Assembly (NCBI GenBank): GCA_902604565.1
Contig: CACKZF010000001.1
Location: forward strand, 1-64,000
DNA from: an uncultured Pelagibacteraceae bacterium
GTDB lineage: Bacteria > Pseudomonadota > Alphaproteobacteria > Pelagibacterales > Pelagibacteraceae
Length of the DNA stretch: 64,000 nt
Direction of reading: 5' to 3'
A program made the position numbers and the translations under genes. The notes below the pieces were generated by a model that ran no database searches, was not told the DNA's origin, and saw only the letters and a list, made by a program, of their open reading frames with translations. Shown one piece after another: positions 36,322 to 45,407 of this stretch (positions within the stretch are counted from its first letter, which is position 1; every line of letters begins with the position of its first letter).

Positions 36322-37200
36322 TTACTTAATTTTCTTCAAAAAAAAATCAGTTAAATGTTTAATAGTTGCCTTTGGATTTTGCTCTGGAATGAAGTGACCT
36401 GAGTTTATAGGATAACCTATAACTTTTTTTTCAGTATATCTTTGCCAAATTTTTAATGGTTTGAACTGCTTTCCAATTACTCCCTTACTTCCCCATAACA
36501 CTTGGACTGGAATATTTAGTTTTTTCTTTCTATCTTTTTTGTCATGATCCAAATCAATAGTCGCAGATGCCCTATAATCTTCACAAGATCCATGAATTCT
36601 TTTTGGCTGCTTGAAACATTTTAAATAATTTTCTTCAACTTTTCCAAATTTGTGATTGCCTGACCATTTATCTAAACAACTTTTCATCCATTTACGTGGA
36701 TCGCTCATTATCATTTTCTCAGGTAACCATTTTGGTTGTATTAAAAAAAACCAATGAAAGTAAGCTTTTGCGAAATCTCTCGTCGTTAGTTCGTACATAT
36801 CTAATGTTGGACAAATATCTAAAACACTAAGAGCTATTATATTTTTTCTATGGTCTCTTGCTAACCTGTGAGCAACTCTTCCACCTCTATCATGTCCCGC
36901 AACAAAAAATTTTTTAAATCCTAATTTTATCATCATCTGTTTCATGTCACTTGCCATTTCTCTTTTTGAGTAGTTGTAATGTTTGCTATCTGATTCTGGA
37001 GCAAGACTATTTCCATATCCTCTTAAATCTGCAGCAACCACTGTAAATCTTTTAGATAACTCAGGGGCTGTTTTGTGCCACATTAAATGTGTTTGTGGAT
37101 ATCCATGTAGTAAAAGTAATGGTGGACCTTCACCACCAACTCTACAAAAAACCTTGCCCTTTTTTACCTTTACGTACTTTGACTTAAAACCATTAAACAT
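36322..37200 (-). CDS. Alpha/beta hydrolase, fluoroacetate/haloacetate dehalogenase-like
   Basis: The 292-residue protein has the alpha/beta-hydrolase oxyanion motif LLHGYPQTHLMW. The residues of defluorinating haloacetate dehalogenases lie in matching positions: nucleophile D104, carboxylate-binding R105 and R108 (GHDRGGR), D128 in VLDICPT, halide-pocket H149 and W150 (YFHWFF), Y209 (EDYRA) and H269 (NSGHF). This supports C-halogen hydrolysis, although some relatives are esterases or epoxide hydrolases. It stands alone upstream of tldD on the same strand, divergent from the GMP reductase gene. Confidence 0.85.
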   Translation of the reverse strand: MFNGFKSKYVKVKKGKVFCRVGGEGPPLLLLHGYPQTHLMWHKTAPELSKRFTVVAADLRGYGNSLAPESDSKHYNYSKREMASDMKQMMIKLGFKKFFVAGHDRGGRVAHRLARDHRKNIIALSVLDICPTLDMYELTTRDFAKAYFHWFFLIQPKWLPEKMIMSDPRKWMKSCLDKWSGNHKFGKVEENYLKCFKQPKRIHGSCEDYRASATIDLDHDKKDRKKKLNIPVQVLWGSKGVIGKQFKPLKIWQRYTEKKVIGYPINSGHFIPEQNPKATIKHLTDFFLKKIK

Positions 37201-37265
37201 GACTAATAATATGTATTTTTTAAATTAAAGCCAATGAAAACGCTGCATCAATATTAATAATTAAT

Positions 37266-37293
37266 TTGAATTTGCTTTGAGCCCCTGTATAAA
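37266..37293 (+). promoter_or_regulatory. Promoter giving a nearly leaderless GMP reductase mRNA
   Basis: TTGAAT (37266-37271) and TATAAA (37288-37293) are spaced by 16 bases. A start seven or so bases downstream would fall at about 37300, only about three bases before the GTG at 37303. No Shine-Dalgarno sequence is present. Confidence 0.5.
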
Positions 37294-37302
37294 TTCGGAC
37301 TC

Positions 37303-38337
37303 GTGAGAATTGAAGAAGAACTAAAATTAGACTACTCAGATGTACTTTTTAGACCTAAAAGAAGTACTCTTCAAAGTCGTAAAGATGTAAATCTAAAAAG
37401 AACTTATAGATTTAAGTATAGTAATAATGAGTGGTCTGGAATTCCTATAATGGCCTCAAATATGGATGGTGTTGGTGAACTTGGTGTAGCTGAAAAGCTT
37501 TCTGAATACGGAATGATCACTTGTTTAACTAAACAGCATAATATTCAAAAAATAAAAAAATTCAAAAAAATAAAATCTATTCATCCAAATATTGCTTTAA
37601 GTATAGGAATAAAAAAAGAAGATTTTGAAAATTTAGATAAAATTTTAAAAGAATATAGTTTCATAAAATTTATCTGCATTGATGTTGCTAATGGTTATTC
37701 TGAGCACTTTAGTAAATTTTTAAAATCTGTAAGAGATAAATATCCTACTAAAACTATTATTGCTGGTAACGTGGTAACAGCTGATATGGCGCAAGAATTA
37801 GTATTATCAGGAGCAGATATTGTAAAAGTTGGAATTGGACCAGGTAGTGTTTGTACTACAAGAATTCAAACAGGTGTTGGTTATCCTCAGTTAAGTGCCG
37901 TCATTGAATGTGCTGATGCTGCCCATGGTTTAGGGGCACATATAATTGCTGATGGAGGTTGTACTTGTCCGGGTGATGTCGCAAAAGCTTTCGGTGGTGG
38001 TGCAGATTTTGTGATGCTTGGAGGAATGTTTGCTGGTCACGATGAAGGTGAAGGTAAGCTAATAAAATCAAATGGTCATAAATTTATTGAATTTTACGGA
38101 TCAAGTTCTGACATAGCAAATAAGAAACATTACGGGGGTTTGTCAGACTATAGAAGTAGTGAGGGTAGAACAGTGAGAATTAAATATCGAGGAAAAATTA
38201 AAGATACTATAAATAATATTCTTGGTGGTGTTAGAAGTAGCTGTACATATGTGGGAGCCCCTTCTCTTAAACAACTTAGTAAATGTACTACTTTTGTAAG
38301 AGTAGCTAAACAATTTAACGATACTTTTACTAAGTAA
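37303..38337 (+). CDS. guaC: GMP reductase (IMPDH/GMPR family)
   Basis: The 344-residue protein starts at GTG 37303, giving MRIEEELKLDYSDVLFRPKR, which matches the N-terminus of bacterial GMP reductases and IMP dehydrogenases. The TIM-barrel loop with the catalytic cysteine (GIGPGSVCTTRIQTGVG) is clear. The inserted CBS pair of IMP dehydrogenase is absent, favouring GMP reductase. It converts GMP to IMP using NADPH. It is followed after two bases by the tartrate/D-malate dehydrogenase gene. Confidence 0.9.
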   Translation: MRIEEELKLDYSDVLFRPKRSTLQSRKDVNLKRTYRFKYSNNEWSGIPIMASNMDGVGELGVAEKLSEYGMITCLTKQHNIQKIKKFKKIKSIHPNIALSIGIKKEDFENLDKILKEYSFIKFICIDVANGYSEHFSKFLKSVRDKYPTKTIIAGNVVTADMAQELVLSGADIVKVGIGPGSVCTTRIQTGVGYPQLSAVIECADAAHGLGAHIIADGGCTCPGDVAKAFGGGADFVMLGGMFAGHDEGEGKLIKSNGHKFIEFYGSSSDIANKKHYGGLSDYRSSEGRTVRIKYRGKIKDTINNILGGVRSSCTYVGAPSLKQLSKCTTFVRVAKQFNDTFTK

Positions 38338-38339
38338 GG

Positions 38340-39407
38340 ATGAAAGAATACAAAATCGCCTCAATTGCTGGAGATGGTATTGGAAAAGAAGTTGTTCCAG
38401 AGGCTTTAAAAATACTTAAAGAAGTAGCAAATCAACATCAATTTAAATTAAATATAGATGAATTTGATTTTTCATCATGCGATTATTATGAAAAGCATGG
38501 AAAAATGCTACCTGATGATTGGAAACAACAAATTGGTAATCATGATGCAATATTTTTTGGAGCAGTAGGTATGCCAGATAAATACCCAGATCATATTACT
38601 TTATGGGGTTCCCTGCTCCAATTTAGAAGGGAATTTGATCAATTTATCAATTTAAGACCAGTAAAATTATTTGAAGGAGTAAACGCACCCTTAGCAAATA
38701 AAAAACCTGGTGATATAGATATGATGATAGTTCGTGAAAATACAGAAGGCGAATATTCTTCGGTAGGTGGAAAAATGTATCAAAATACCGAAAGAGAAAT
38801 TGTTATACAAGAAACTATAATGTCTAAACATGGAATAGATAGAGTTCAAAAATTTGCATTTGAATTAGCAAAAACAAGAGATAGAAAAAAATTAACTAAT
38901 GCCACAAAATCAAATGGTATTTCTATAACTATGCCATATTGGGACCAAAGGTTTTATGAAAATAAAAAAAATTTTCCTGAGATTAAAACAGATCAGTTTC
39001 ATATTGATATTTTAGCTGCAAGATTTGTTTTAACACCAGAGTGGTTTGATGTTGTCGTAGCATCGAATTTATTTGGAGACATTTTATCTGATTTAGGTCC
39101 AGCATGCACAGGAACAATTGGTATTGCTCCATCAGGAAATATTAATCCAACAAATAAACATCCCTCTTTATTCGAGCCTGTTCATGGATCAGCGCCTGAT
39201 ATTGCTGGAAAAGGTATTGCAAATCCAATTGGTCAAATTTGGTCTGGCGCTATGATGTTAGATTATTTAGGTGAAAAAGAAGCTGCTGCGCGAATAGTAA
39301 ATTCAATAGAAAAGACATTACTAAATAAACAAAATAGAACTAAAGATTTAGGTGGTGGAAGCAATACAACAGAATGTGGTAATAAAATTCTATCAAATCT
39401 TTTTTAA
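38340..39407 (+). CDS. Tartrate/D-malate dehydrogenase (IMDH/ICDH family)
   Basis: The 355-residue NAD-dependent beta-decarboxylating dehydrogenase starts EYKIASIAGDGIGKEVVPEA. It carries WGSLLQFRREFDQFINLRPV, a tartrate/D-malate pattern that differs from isopropylmalate dehydrogenase. The metal-binding region FGDILSDLGPACTGTIG and the cofactor end HGSAPDIAGKGIANP are present. It would oxidise and decarboxylate D-malate, tartrate or a related 2-hydroxyacid in the cytoplasm. Its link to the upstream GMP reductase is not obvious. Confidence 0.88.
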   Translation: MKEYKIASIAGDGIGKEVVPEALKILKEVANQHQFKLNIDEFDFSSCDYYEKHGKMLPDDWKQQIGNHDAIFFGAVGMPDKYPDHITLWGSLLQFRREFDQFINLRPVKLFEGVNAPLANKKPGDIDMMIVRENTEGEYSSVGGKMYQNTEREIVIQETIMSKHGIDRVQKFAFELAKTRDRKKLTNATKSNGISITMPYWDQRFYENKKNFPEIKTDQFHIDILAARFVLTPEWFDVVVASNLFGDILSDLGPACTGTIGIAPSGNINPTNKHPSLFEPVHGSAPDIAGKGIANPIGQIWSGAMMLDYLGEKEAAARIVNSIEKTLLNKQNRTKDLGGGSNTTECGNKILSNLF

Positions 39408-39430
39408 TTAACAGCAACTCAAATCTAATG

Positions 39431-39460
39431 TATAAAACTTTAGAGTTTATATATTTTTTT
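39431..39460 (+). terminator. Weak intrinsic terminator after the tartrate/D-malate dehydrogenase gene
   Basis: AAACT-TTAG-AGTTT with partly paired flanks is followed by eight T residues. The element overlaps the 3' end of the convergent hypothetical gene. The stem is only about five perfect pairs, so the call is tentative. Confidence 0.4.
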
Positions 39461-40117
39461 TAAATCTTTTTTTATTTCAAAATTTGGTATTTTAAAATAG
39501 AAATCCAATAATATTAATTTAAATACATCTTTAAAATGTTGTGAACTTTCTTCAGAGTTACCTACATTACTTATTTCCATTTCTGTCAAATCTAAATTTT
39601 CTATTTTATAAATATTTGCATATTTAAAATATACTTTTGGTTCATAAGTAATAATTTTCTTAATTAGAATATTTTGGTCATTCTTTTTTTTTGGATAAAT
39701 TTTTGGTTCATAAGAAGGTAGAGATTTTTCTGCTTGCTCAATATTATCTTTATTAACAGAAACCTTATTGTCATCAATTAATTGACTTTCAATTTCTAAA
39801 AAAATAGTAGGCTGATAAAATGTTAAATTTTGGAATTCTACTAGATTTTTTAATATTGTATTAAATTTCGGCATAACAATAATTTTTTTGCACGTAAAAA
39901 AATATTTGTAGGAAAAATCCTCAGAGTTATAAATTTTAACATTATTTAAAATTATTAATTTTCTCTCTAAATTTAAATCAACGTTTTCTATAAAAATTTT
40001 TTTTTCAGCAATTTTTTGTAAACTAAATACAAAAAATTTTTTTAAAAAAAAATTATGGAATAAAATAATGTTTAATATTAATAAAATTGTTATGTATGAT
40101 GCAACCCTGAAGAACAT
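39440..40117 (-). CDS. Hypothetical membrane-anchored protein (AsmA/DUF748-like pattern)
   Basis: The 225-residue product has one N-terminal membrane helix (about residues 5-28). A beta-rich periplasmic part follows, with patterns such as FIENVDLNLERKLIILNNVKI and EIKNLTF-like repeats that recall the N-terminal region of AsmA/TamB or DUF748 proteins. It is shorter than those families. A central lysine- and glutamate-rich segment is probably flexible. No catalytic residues are seen. Confidence 0.6.
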   Translation of the reverse strand: MFFRVASYITILLILNIILFHNFFLKKFFVFSLQKIAEKKIFIENVDLNLERKLIILNNVKIYNSEDFSYKYFFTCKKIIVMPKFNTILKNLVEFQNLTFYQPTIFLEIESQLIDDNKVSVNKDNIEQAEKSLPSYEPKIYPKKKNDQNILIKKIITYEPKVYFKYANIYKIENLDLTEMEISNVGNSEESSQHFKDVFKLILLDFYFKIPNFEIKKDLKKIYKL

Positions 40118-40154
40118 TTATTTCAAAGAAAAAATATAATAAATAAATTTCAAA

Positions 40155-41081
40155 CTAAACTGTTAAATATTTAATAGCAAAAAATATGGTAGCAAATGAA
40201 GCAAAAGTTGAGATAAATAGGGCTTTTATTATATTTTCAGGACTTACATTATAGGCAGAACATAATACTACAGCTGTATGACCACATGGTGCAACACTAA
40301 CAAAAAAAGCACCAGGAATTTTTTCAGGTTGTCCAGCATCAAATATAATAAAGCCAATTATCAAGAGGATGATTGGGGAAACTACTAATTTCAATATAGA
40401 TACAGAAGCAGTTAGTTTATTAATAACTTTATGTGTGTAAAAAGATAATGTGATACCAATTGCGAAAAGTCCTATAGGAGAAACACAAGCTGCCAAAACA
40501 GAAAGAACGTAGTCTATTGGCGTATCATCGATATTTATCTTAAACGCAAATAGTAAAAGACCAATTAAGATTGAAAATATCATTGGATTAAGAACTATGT
40601 TCTTTATAAATGAAGTTAATCGAATATTTTTTTTAGTAGTAAGTTCTAAAAAAAAAGCAATTACAGATAATAAAATAACCCCATCCATTAATATTATACT
40701 TGTTACTTGAGTAATTACTTCAGTTCCAAAATAGATTTTTGTAATAGGTAATAATAATGTTACATGATTTGATAGTGCTACCATTAATGCCCATATAATA
40801 GATTCTGGAATAGGTCTTTTAAAAAACTTTGATGTTAATAAAAATGTTAAAACCCCAAGACTTCCTTGCATTAAAAAATATGAAACTATCTGTTTTATAT
40901 CGACTTGGGCGATTTCACTTTGAGCAACAAATTTAATTATTAAGGCAGGGACCGCTACATAGAATAAAAACAAATTTAAAACTTTTGCATGACCTAAATC
41001 AAAAATTTTAAGTTTTCCAAAAATAAAACCAAATAGTGTGATAAAGATAAAAGGTGTTAACCCAAGAAATATTGAATACAT
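40155..41081 (-). CDS. AEC (auxin efflux carrier) family permease
   Basis: The 308-residue protein has about ten membrane helices arranged as two five-helix repeats. The C-terminal motif VSVAPCGHTAVVLCSAYN fits the crossover region of AEC transporters. AEC proteins of bacteria carry malate, malonate or other small organic anions. It lies four bases after the TauD-like oxygenase gene, so substrate export or uptake linked to that enzyme is possible. Confidence 0.85.
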   Translation of the reverse strand: MYSIFLGLTPFIFITLFGFIFGKLKIFDLGHAKVLNLFLFYVAVPALIIKFVAQSEIAQVDIKQIVSYFLMQGSLGVLTFLLTSKFFKRPIPESIIWALMVALSNHVTLLLPITKIYFGTEVITQVTSIILMDGVILLSVIAFFLELTTKKNIRLTSFIKNIVLNPMIFSILIGLLLFAFKINIDDTPIDYVLSVLAACVSPIGLFAIGITLSFYTHKVINKLTASVSILKLVVSPIILLIIGFIIFDAGQPEKIPGAFFVSVAPCGHTAVVLCSAYNVSPENIIKALFISTFASFATIFFAIKYLTV

Positions 41082-41085
41082 TTTA

Positions 41086-41877
41086 TTAAAGTATTGTTAT
41101 TCTATGAAGTATTCTATTACCTTTAAACGGTGTAGCCTGATGGAGCATGGCTCTATTATCCCAAATAGCGAGCTGATCTTTTTCCCATTCTAATGAATAT
41201 TGAAAGGTTTTTTTTGTCTGATGATTAAATAAGAACTTCTTTAAGTCTTTTTTTTGTTTAGTCATATATTTATTAAATTTTAAAAAGTGTCCTGGGCTAC
41301 AGTATATAGTTTTTTTATTTTTAATAGTTCTTATTATTTTATGTCTGGAAATCAGTTCTTTAGATATTTTTCCTTTTTCTTTTTCTCTCTCCACTGTTGT
41401 GATTGATATTGGTCCATGTGAAGAGTAGATGCCTTTTAATTTTTTAAGCTTATTTTTATAATTTTTTGATAATTTTTCATAAGCTAAGTACTGCGAAGAA
41501 AAGTCAGTATTAGCAACACCTTTTTTAGGTACTAGTTTAGAAAGTAACATCGTGTATCTAGGCGGTTTTTTTGTATAAGAGGAGTCTGTGTGAAATTGTT
41601 CACCAAAGCTAGGTCCTTTGTCAGTAGATTTACGTTGTACAACAGTTATTTGGGGATATTTTTTATTTAAACCTTTCAATCTTGGATAATTAGCTGGTTT
41701 ACCAAATTTTTTTGCAAAATTAAGATAATTCTTGGAACTAAGTTTTTGTTTAGGAAAATAAATCATTCCATACTTATCAAGTGTAGACTTAATTTCTTTT
41801 AATTGCTTATTGTCAATTTTATTAAGATTACAAATAATTTCTGCAGCCCTATTTTTTTTTGAAATTATTTTTAACAT
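41086..41877 (-). CDS. TauD/TfdA family Fe(II)/2OG dioxygenase
   Basis: The 263-residue protein has the iron motif H-x-D in EQFHTDSSYTKKPPRYTMLL, the distal histidine in DNRAMLHQATPF and the 2-oxoglutarate arginine in HRITIL. The family hydroxylates taurine, 2,4-D, gamma-butyrobetaine, trimethyllysine and similar compounds. It is short at the C-terminus, ending directly after the arginine. It overlaps the first DMGDH-like gene by one base, which suggests that the two act on the same N-methyl or amine compound. Confidence 0.85.
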   Translation of the reverse strand: MLKIISKKNRAAEIICNLNKIDNKQLKEIKSTLDKYGMIYFPKQKLSSKNYLNFAKKFGKPANYPRLKGLNKKYPQITVVQRKSTDKGPSFGEQFHTDSSYTKKPPRYTMLLSKLVPKKGVANTDFSSQYLAYEKLSKNYKNKLKKLKGIYSSHGPISITTVEREKEKGKISKELISRHKIIRTIKNKKTIYCSPGHFLKFNKYMTKQKKDLKKFLFNHQTKKTFQYSLEWEKDQLAIWDNRAMLHQATPFKGNRILHRITIL

Positions 41878-44321
41878 TAAATATCTTTTATATTTTTTTG
41901 ATTTAAGGGTTTTTTGATTATTGTTACAGGGTATTTTTTCTTTTCAACTTCAATAGATAAATTTTTATTGACCAAATTTTCGATAGTATTTCCAGAGTTG
42001 ACATAACCAAATGAGATATTTTTTTTAAAATTAAATGAATAGTTTCCTGATGTTGTTCTGCCAATTATTTTATCATCCAAGTAAATTGGCTCTTCATGAA
42101 GTAACAAAGGTTCTCCAGGTCTGTTATCTTTCAACACCATCATAGCTAATGATTTTGTGGGGTTCTGATCTTTAATTTTTAATAATGCTTCTTTTCCAAC
42201 AAAATTTATATTTTTTTTATAACTGATTGCAAATTTAAGTCCTGCTTGATATTGATTTTCTTCAGGCGATATATCATGTCCCCAATGTAAAAAACCACTT
42301 TCCATTCTCATAATATCCATTGCATGAGCTCCACACAGTGATAAGCCATGATTTTTACCTTCTTTAATAATAGCTAAAAATAATTTTTTGCTTTTCTCTA
42401 TGTTTGTATATAATTCAAACCCTATTTCACCTACATAAGATAATCTTTGAGCCCAGACTTTAACTCCGTCAATAGTAACAAATTTTCCATGACTAAATTT
42501 TATGCCTTCATTTGTAAAATCATCATTACTGATATTAGATAGTAAATTCCTTGATTTTGGTCCGTATAATCCTAGGCATGTTAAGTCTTCTGTTAAATCT
42601 TTGAAATTGACCTCTTCTGAAATATATTTTTTTATATGAAATTTATCATGTTCTCTTGTTGCTGCTGGACCTATCACTCTAAAATGGTTTTTTTCAAGAC
42701 AAGTAACAGTAACATCTGTCTCTATTCCTCCATCATCATTTAACATCTGGGTGTAAGTTGCTCTACCCTCAACATCCTTTATGTTTGCAGTACATATTTT
42801 TTGTAATTCTTCGTGAACATTTAGACCTTCAAGGTCAAATTTTGAAAAAGGAGATAACTCAAATAATCCTACGTTTTCTCTGGTATTTTTAGTCTCATAT
42901 TCAGCTGATGGATACCAATTTTGATAACCAAAACTATAATTGTAATCAGCCTTTTCACCTTTTAAAGCATACCACATAGGTCTTTCAAAACCACCTGAGG
43001 TTCCAAAACAAGCTCCTAATTTTTTTAGCTCCTCTTGGTAGGGTAATACAATTTGGTTTCTTGATGTTTTATGCTGTTTAAATGGCCAATGCATTCCATA
43101 TAAATCACCAAGTGTTTCTGTCACTCTTTCCATTATAAATTTTTTTGATGAATGAAATTTTTGAAATCTTTTAATATCTAATGAAAATAAATCTTCATTA
43201 ATGTGTCCATTAATCATCCATTCTGCAGTAACTCTTCCAGCACCTCCTGAACTTGCAATTCCAATACTATTAAAACCACAACATGTAAAAAGTTTTTTAA
43301 TCTCAGGAGTTTCACCTAAAAGATATTGGGTATCAGGAGTAAATGACTCAGGGCCAGAGAAAAATTTTCTAATACCTGCATTTTCCAACATAGGCAACCT
43401 GTGAAATGATTTTTGTAAATAAGGTTCGAAATGATCAAAATCATCTGGTAATTCACCAAAGGAAAAATCATCTGGCACAACACCAGTATTTTTAAAGGCT
43501 GGTTTTGCATTTGGTTCAAAAATTCCAACTAACATTTTACCTGCGTCTTCTTTAAGATAGAGACAATTATTATAATCTCTTAAAACTGGTAAGTTTTTTG
43601 GTAAATCTTTCATTGGTTCCGTGATCACATAAAAATGTTCATTGGGATACAATGGAATACTCACATTCATTTTTTCCCCAATTTGTCTAGACCACATACC
43701 TGTTGCTAAAACAACATATTCACAATCAATTTTTCCTTTATCAGTCTCAACTCCAACTATAGAATTATTTTTAACAAGAATTTTTGTTACTGGAGTTTTT
43801 TCAAAAATTTGTGCTCCTTCCATTCTAGCAGCTCTTGCTAAAACATTGGTTACGCCTACTGGATCAGCTTGACCATCTTTTGGCATAAAAACACTTCCAA
43901 TAATGTCATCATTATTTACAACAGGATATAAATCTTTTGTTTCTTTTTTATCTAAAACATGCACTTCAACATCTGATAGTTGAGCGGTAGTTGCTTGTCT
44001 CAACAATTCTTGCATTCTCTCTTTTGTGGTAGCTACTGTAATTGCTCCATTTTGTTTCAATCCTATAGATAATTCAGTTTTCTTTTCTAATTCTTGATAA
44101 AGATCCAAAGTATATTTTCTTAACTTTGTAATAGTAGATGAAGCCCCTAATTGACCCATTAAACCAGCTGCATGCCATGTGGTTCCAGATGTTAACTGAT
44201 CTCTTTCCAACAGGACAACATCTTTCCAGCCGAATTTAGCTAAATGATATGCACACGATGTTCCAGCTACACCGCCTCCAATAACTACAACTTTAGTGCC
44301 ACTTGGTAAATCTTTATCCAT
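41877..44321 (-). CDS. FAD-dependent dimethylglycine/sarcosine dehydrogenase-like protein (DAO + GcvT domains)
   Basis: The 814-residue protein has an N-terminal DAO oxidoreductase domain with the FAD motif VVVIGGGVAGTSCAYHLAKF. H50 in SGTTWHAAGL is where DMGDH and sarcosine dehydrogenase attach FAD covalently. The C-terminal half is a GcvT-like folate-binding domain. Such enzymes remove a methyl group as formaldehyde, passing it to tetrahydrofolate, and give electrons to ETF. It is followed by the TauD-like oxygenase gene with a one-base overlap. A paralogue lies at 55215-57650. Confidence 0.9.
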   Translation of the reverse strand: MDKDLPSGTKVVVIGGGVAGTSCAYHLAKFGWKDVVLLERDQLTSGTTWHAAGLMGQLGASSTITKLRKYTLDLYQELEKKTELSIGLKQNGAITVATTKERMQELLRQATTAQLSDVEVHVLDKKETKDLYPVVNNDDIIGSVFMPKDGQADPVGVTNVLARAARMEGAQIFEKTPVTKILVKNNSIVGVETDKGKIDCEYVVLATGMWSRQIGEKMNVSIPLYPNEHFYVITEPMKDLPKNLPVLRDYNNCLYLKEDAGKMLVGIFEPNAKPAFKNTGVVPDDFSFGELPDDFDHFEPYLQKSFHRLPMLENAGIRKFFSGPESFTPDTQYLLGETPEIKKLFTCCGFNSIGIASSGGAGRVTAEWMINGHINEDLFSLDIKRFQKFHSSKKFIMERVTETLGDLYGMHWPFKQHKTSRNQIVLPYQEELKKLGACFGTSGGFERPMWYALKGEKADYNYSFGYQNWYPSAEYETKNTRENVGLFELSPFSKFDLEGLNVHEELQKICTANIKDVEGRATYTQMLNDDGGIETDVTVTCLEKNHFRVIGPAATREHDKFHIKKYISEEVNFKDLTEDLTCLGLYGPKSRNLLSNISNDDFTNEGIKFSHGKFVTIDGVKVWAQRLSYVGEIGFELYTNIEKSKKLFLAIIKEGKNHGLSLCGAHAMDIMRMESGFLHWGHDISPEENQYQAGLKFAISYKKNINFVGKEALLKIKDQNPTKSLAMMVLKDNRPGEPLLLHEEPIYLDDKIIGRTTSGNYSFNFKKNISFGYVNSGNTIENLVNKNLSIEVEKKKYPVTIIKKPLNQKNIKDI

Positions 44322-44348
44322 GAATATATTTTTAAAGTATAATATTAC

Positions 44349-45407
44349 TTAAAAACAAACAATGTGGTCAATGTGAATTGGTCGTTTAATACCAAATTTT
44401 TCGTCTATTTCATGCTGGTGAATATGGTGTGAATGAACAAATACAGGAATTTGTAACTCGCTTGGTGTTTTTAAAGTATAAATAAAATTTGTTCCTCTAA
44501 ATTTACGATCAACGACTTCTAATTTTAAATTACTTTTATCATCATGTTCTAAATCTTCTGGCTGTAATAAAAGTTTTACCTCTGATCCATTTGGATAGTG
44601 TTTAACAAAATTACCTTTAATTGTTCCAAGATCTTTATTTTCTAAACTATTTTCGCTGGTTACTTTTGCAGGAATTAAAATTCCTCTATTTAAAAAATTT
44701 ACAACTTCTACTGAATTAGGAAAATGATAAACATTATAAGGATCATCAAATTGTTTAAGTTGTTTATTTAATATTATTCCACATTTACTTCCTAGGTAAA
44801 ACGCTTCGTATGAGTCGTGTGTCACAATTATAGTTGTTATTTTAGATTTACTTAATAATTGTTTTAATTCGACTTGAATTTCTTCTTTAAAGCTTTGGTC
44901 TACATTAGACAATGGCTCGTCTAATAATAATAAGTCTGGATTCGAAACTAAAGCTCTTGCTAGTGACGATCTTTGCGCTTCACCAGCACTAATCTCATGT
45001 GGATATTTATTTAATATTTTTTTTAAATTTAAAAATTCTACTATTTCTTTTGCATTTATTTTAATTTTTTTTTTATTTTTTTTTTCTGTACCAATTAATA
45101 TATTTTTTTCGACATTATAGTGCGGAAATAAACTATTGTCTTGAAAGGCAAGTGAAATATTTCGATCCTCTGGCTCAATGTGAATTTTTTTTGAAGATAT
45201 AGTTTTATTATTGATAATTATAGAACCATTATTAATTTTTTCTAATCCAGCGATTGTTCTTAAAATCGTAGTTTTTCCTATTCCTGAAGGTCCTAGAAGA
45301 CAAATAATGTCTCCTTCATTTTGAACTGAAAAGGACACATTTTTAACTTTTGTTTTTCCACCCGCTTTGAAATCAACATTATTTATTTCTAAAAAGTTAT
45401 TAGCCAT
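44349..45407 (-). CDS. fbpC: ABC transporter ATP-binding protein, iron(III)-type (FbpC-like)
   Basis: The 352-residue ATPase has Walker A GPSGIGKTT, the signature ISAGEAQRSSLARAL (a variant of LSGGQ), Walker B LLLLDEPLSNVD and the switch histidine in IIVTHDSYEA. The C-terminal third resembles the regulatory TOBE-like part of CysA/FbpC-type ATPases. It overlaps the permease gene by eight bases. Together with the upstream binding protein it would complete a ferric iron importer. Confidence 0.9.
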   Translation of the reverse strand: MANNFLEINNVDFKAGGKTKVKNVSFSVQNEGDIICLLGPSGIGKTTILRTIAGLEKINNGSIIINNKTISSKKIHIEPEDRNISLAFQDNSLFPHYNVEKNILIGTEKKNKKKIKINAKEIVEFLNLKKILNKYPHEISAGEAQRSSLARALVSNPDLLLLDEPLSNVDQSFKEEIQVELKQLLSKSKITTIIVTHDSYEAFYLGSKCGIILNKQLKQFDDPYNVYHFPNSVEVVNFLNRGILIPAKVTSENSLENKDLGTIKGNFVKHYPNGSEVKLLLQPEDLEHDDKSNLKLEVVDRKFRGTNFIYTLKTPSELQIPVFVHSHHIHQHEIDEKFGIKRPIHIDHIVCF

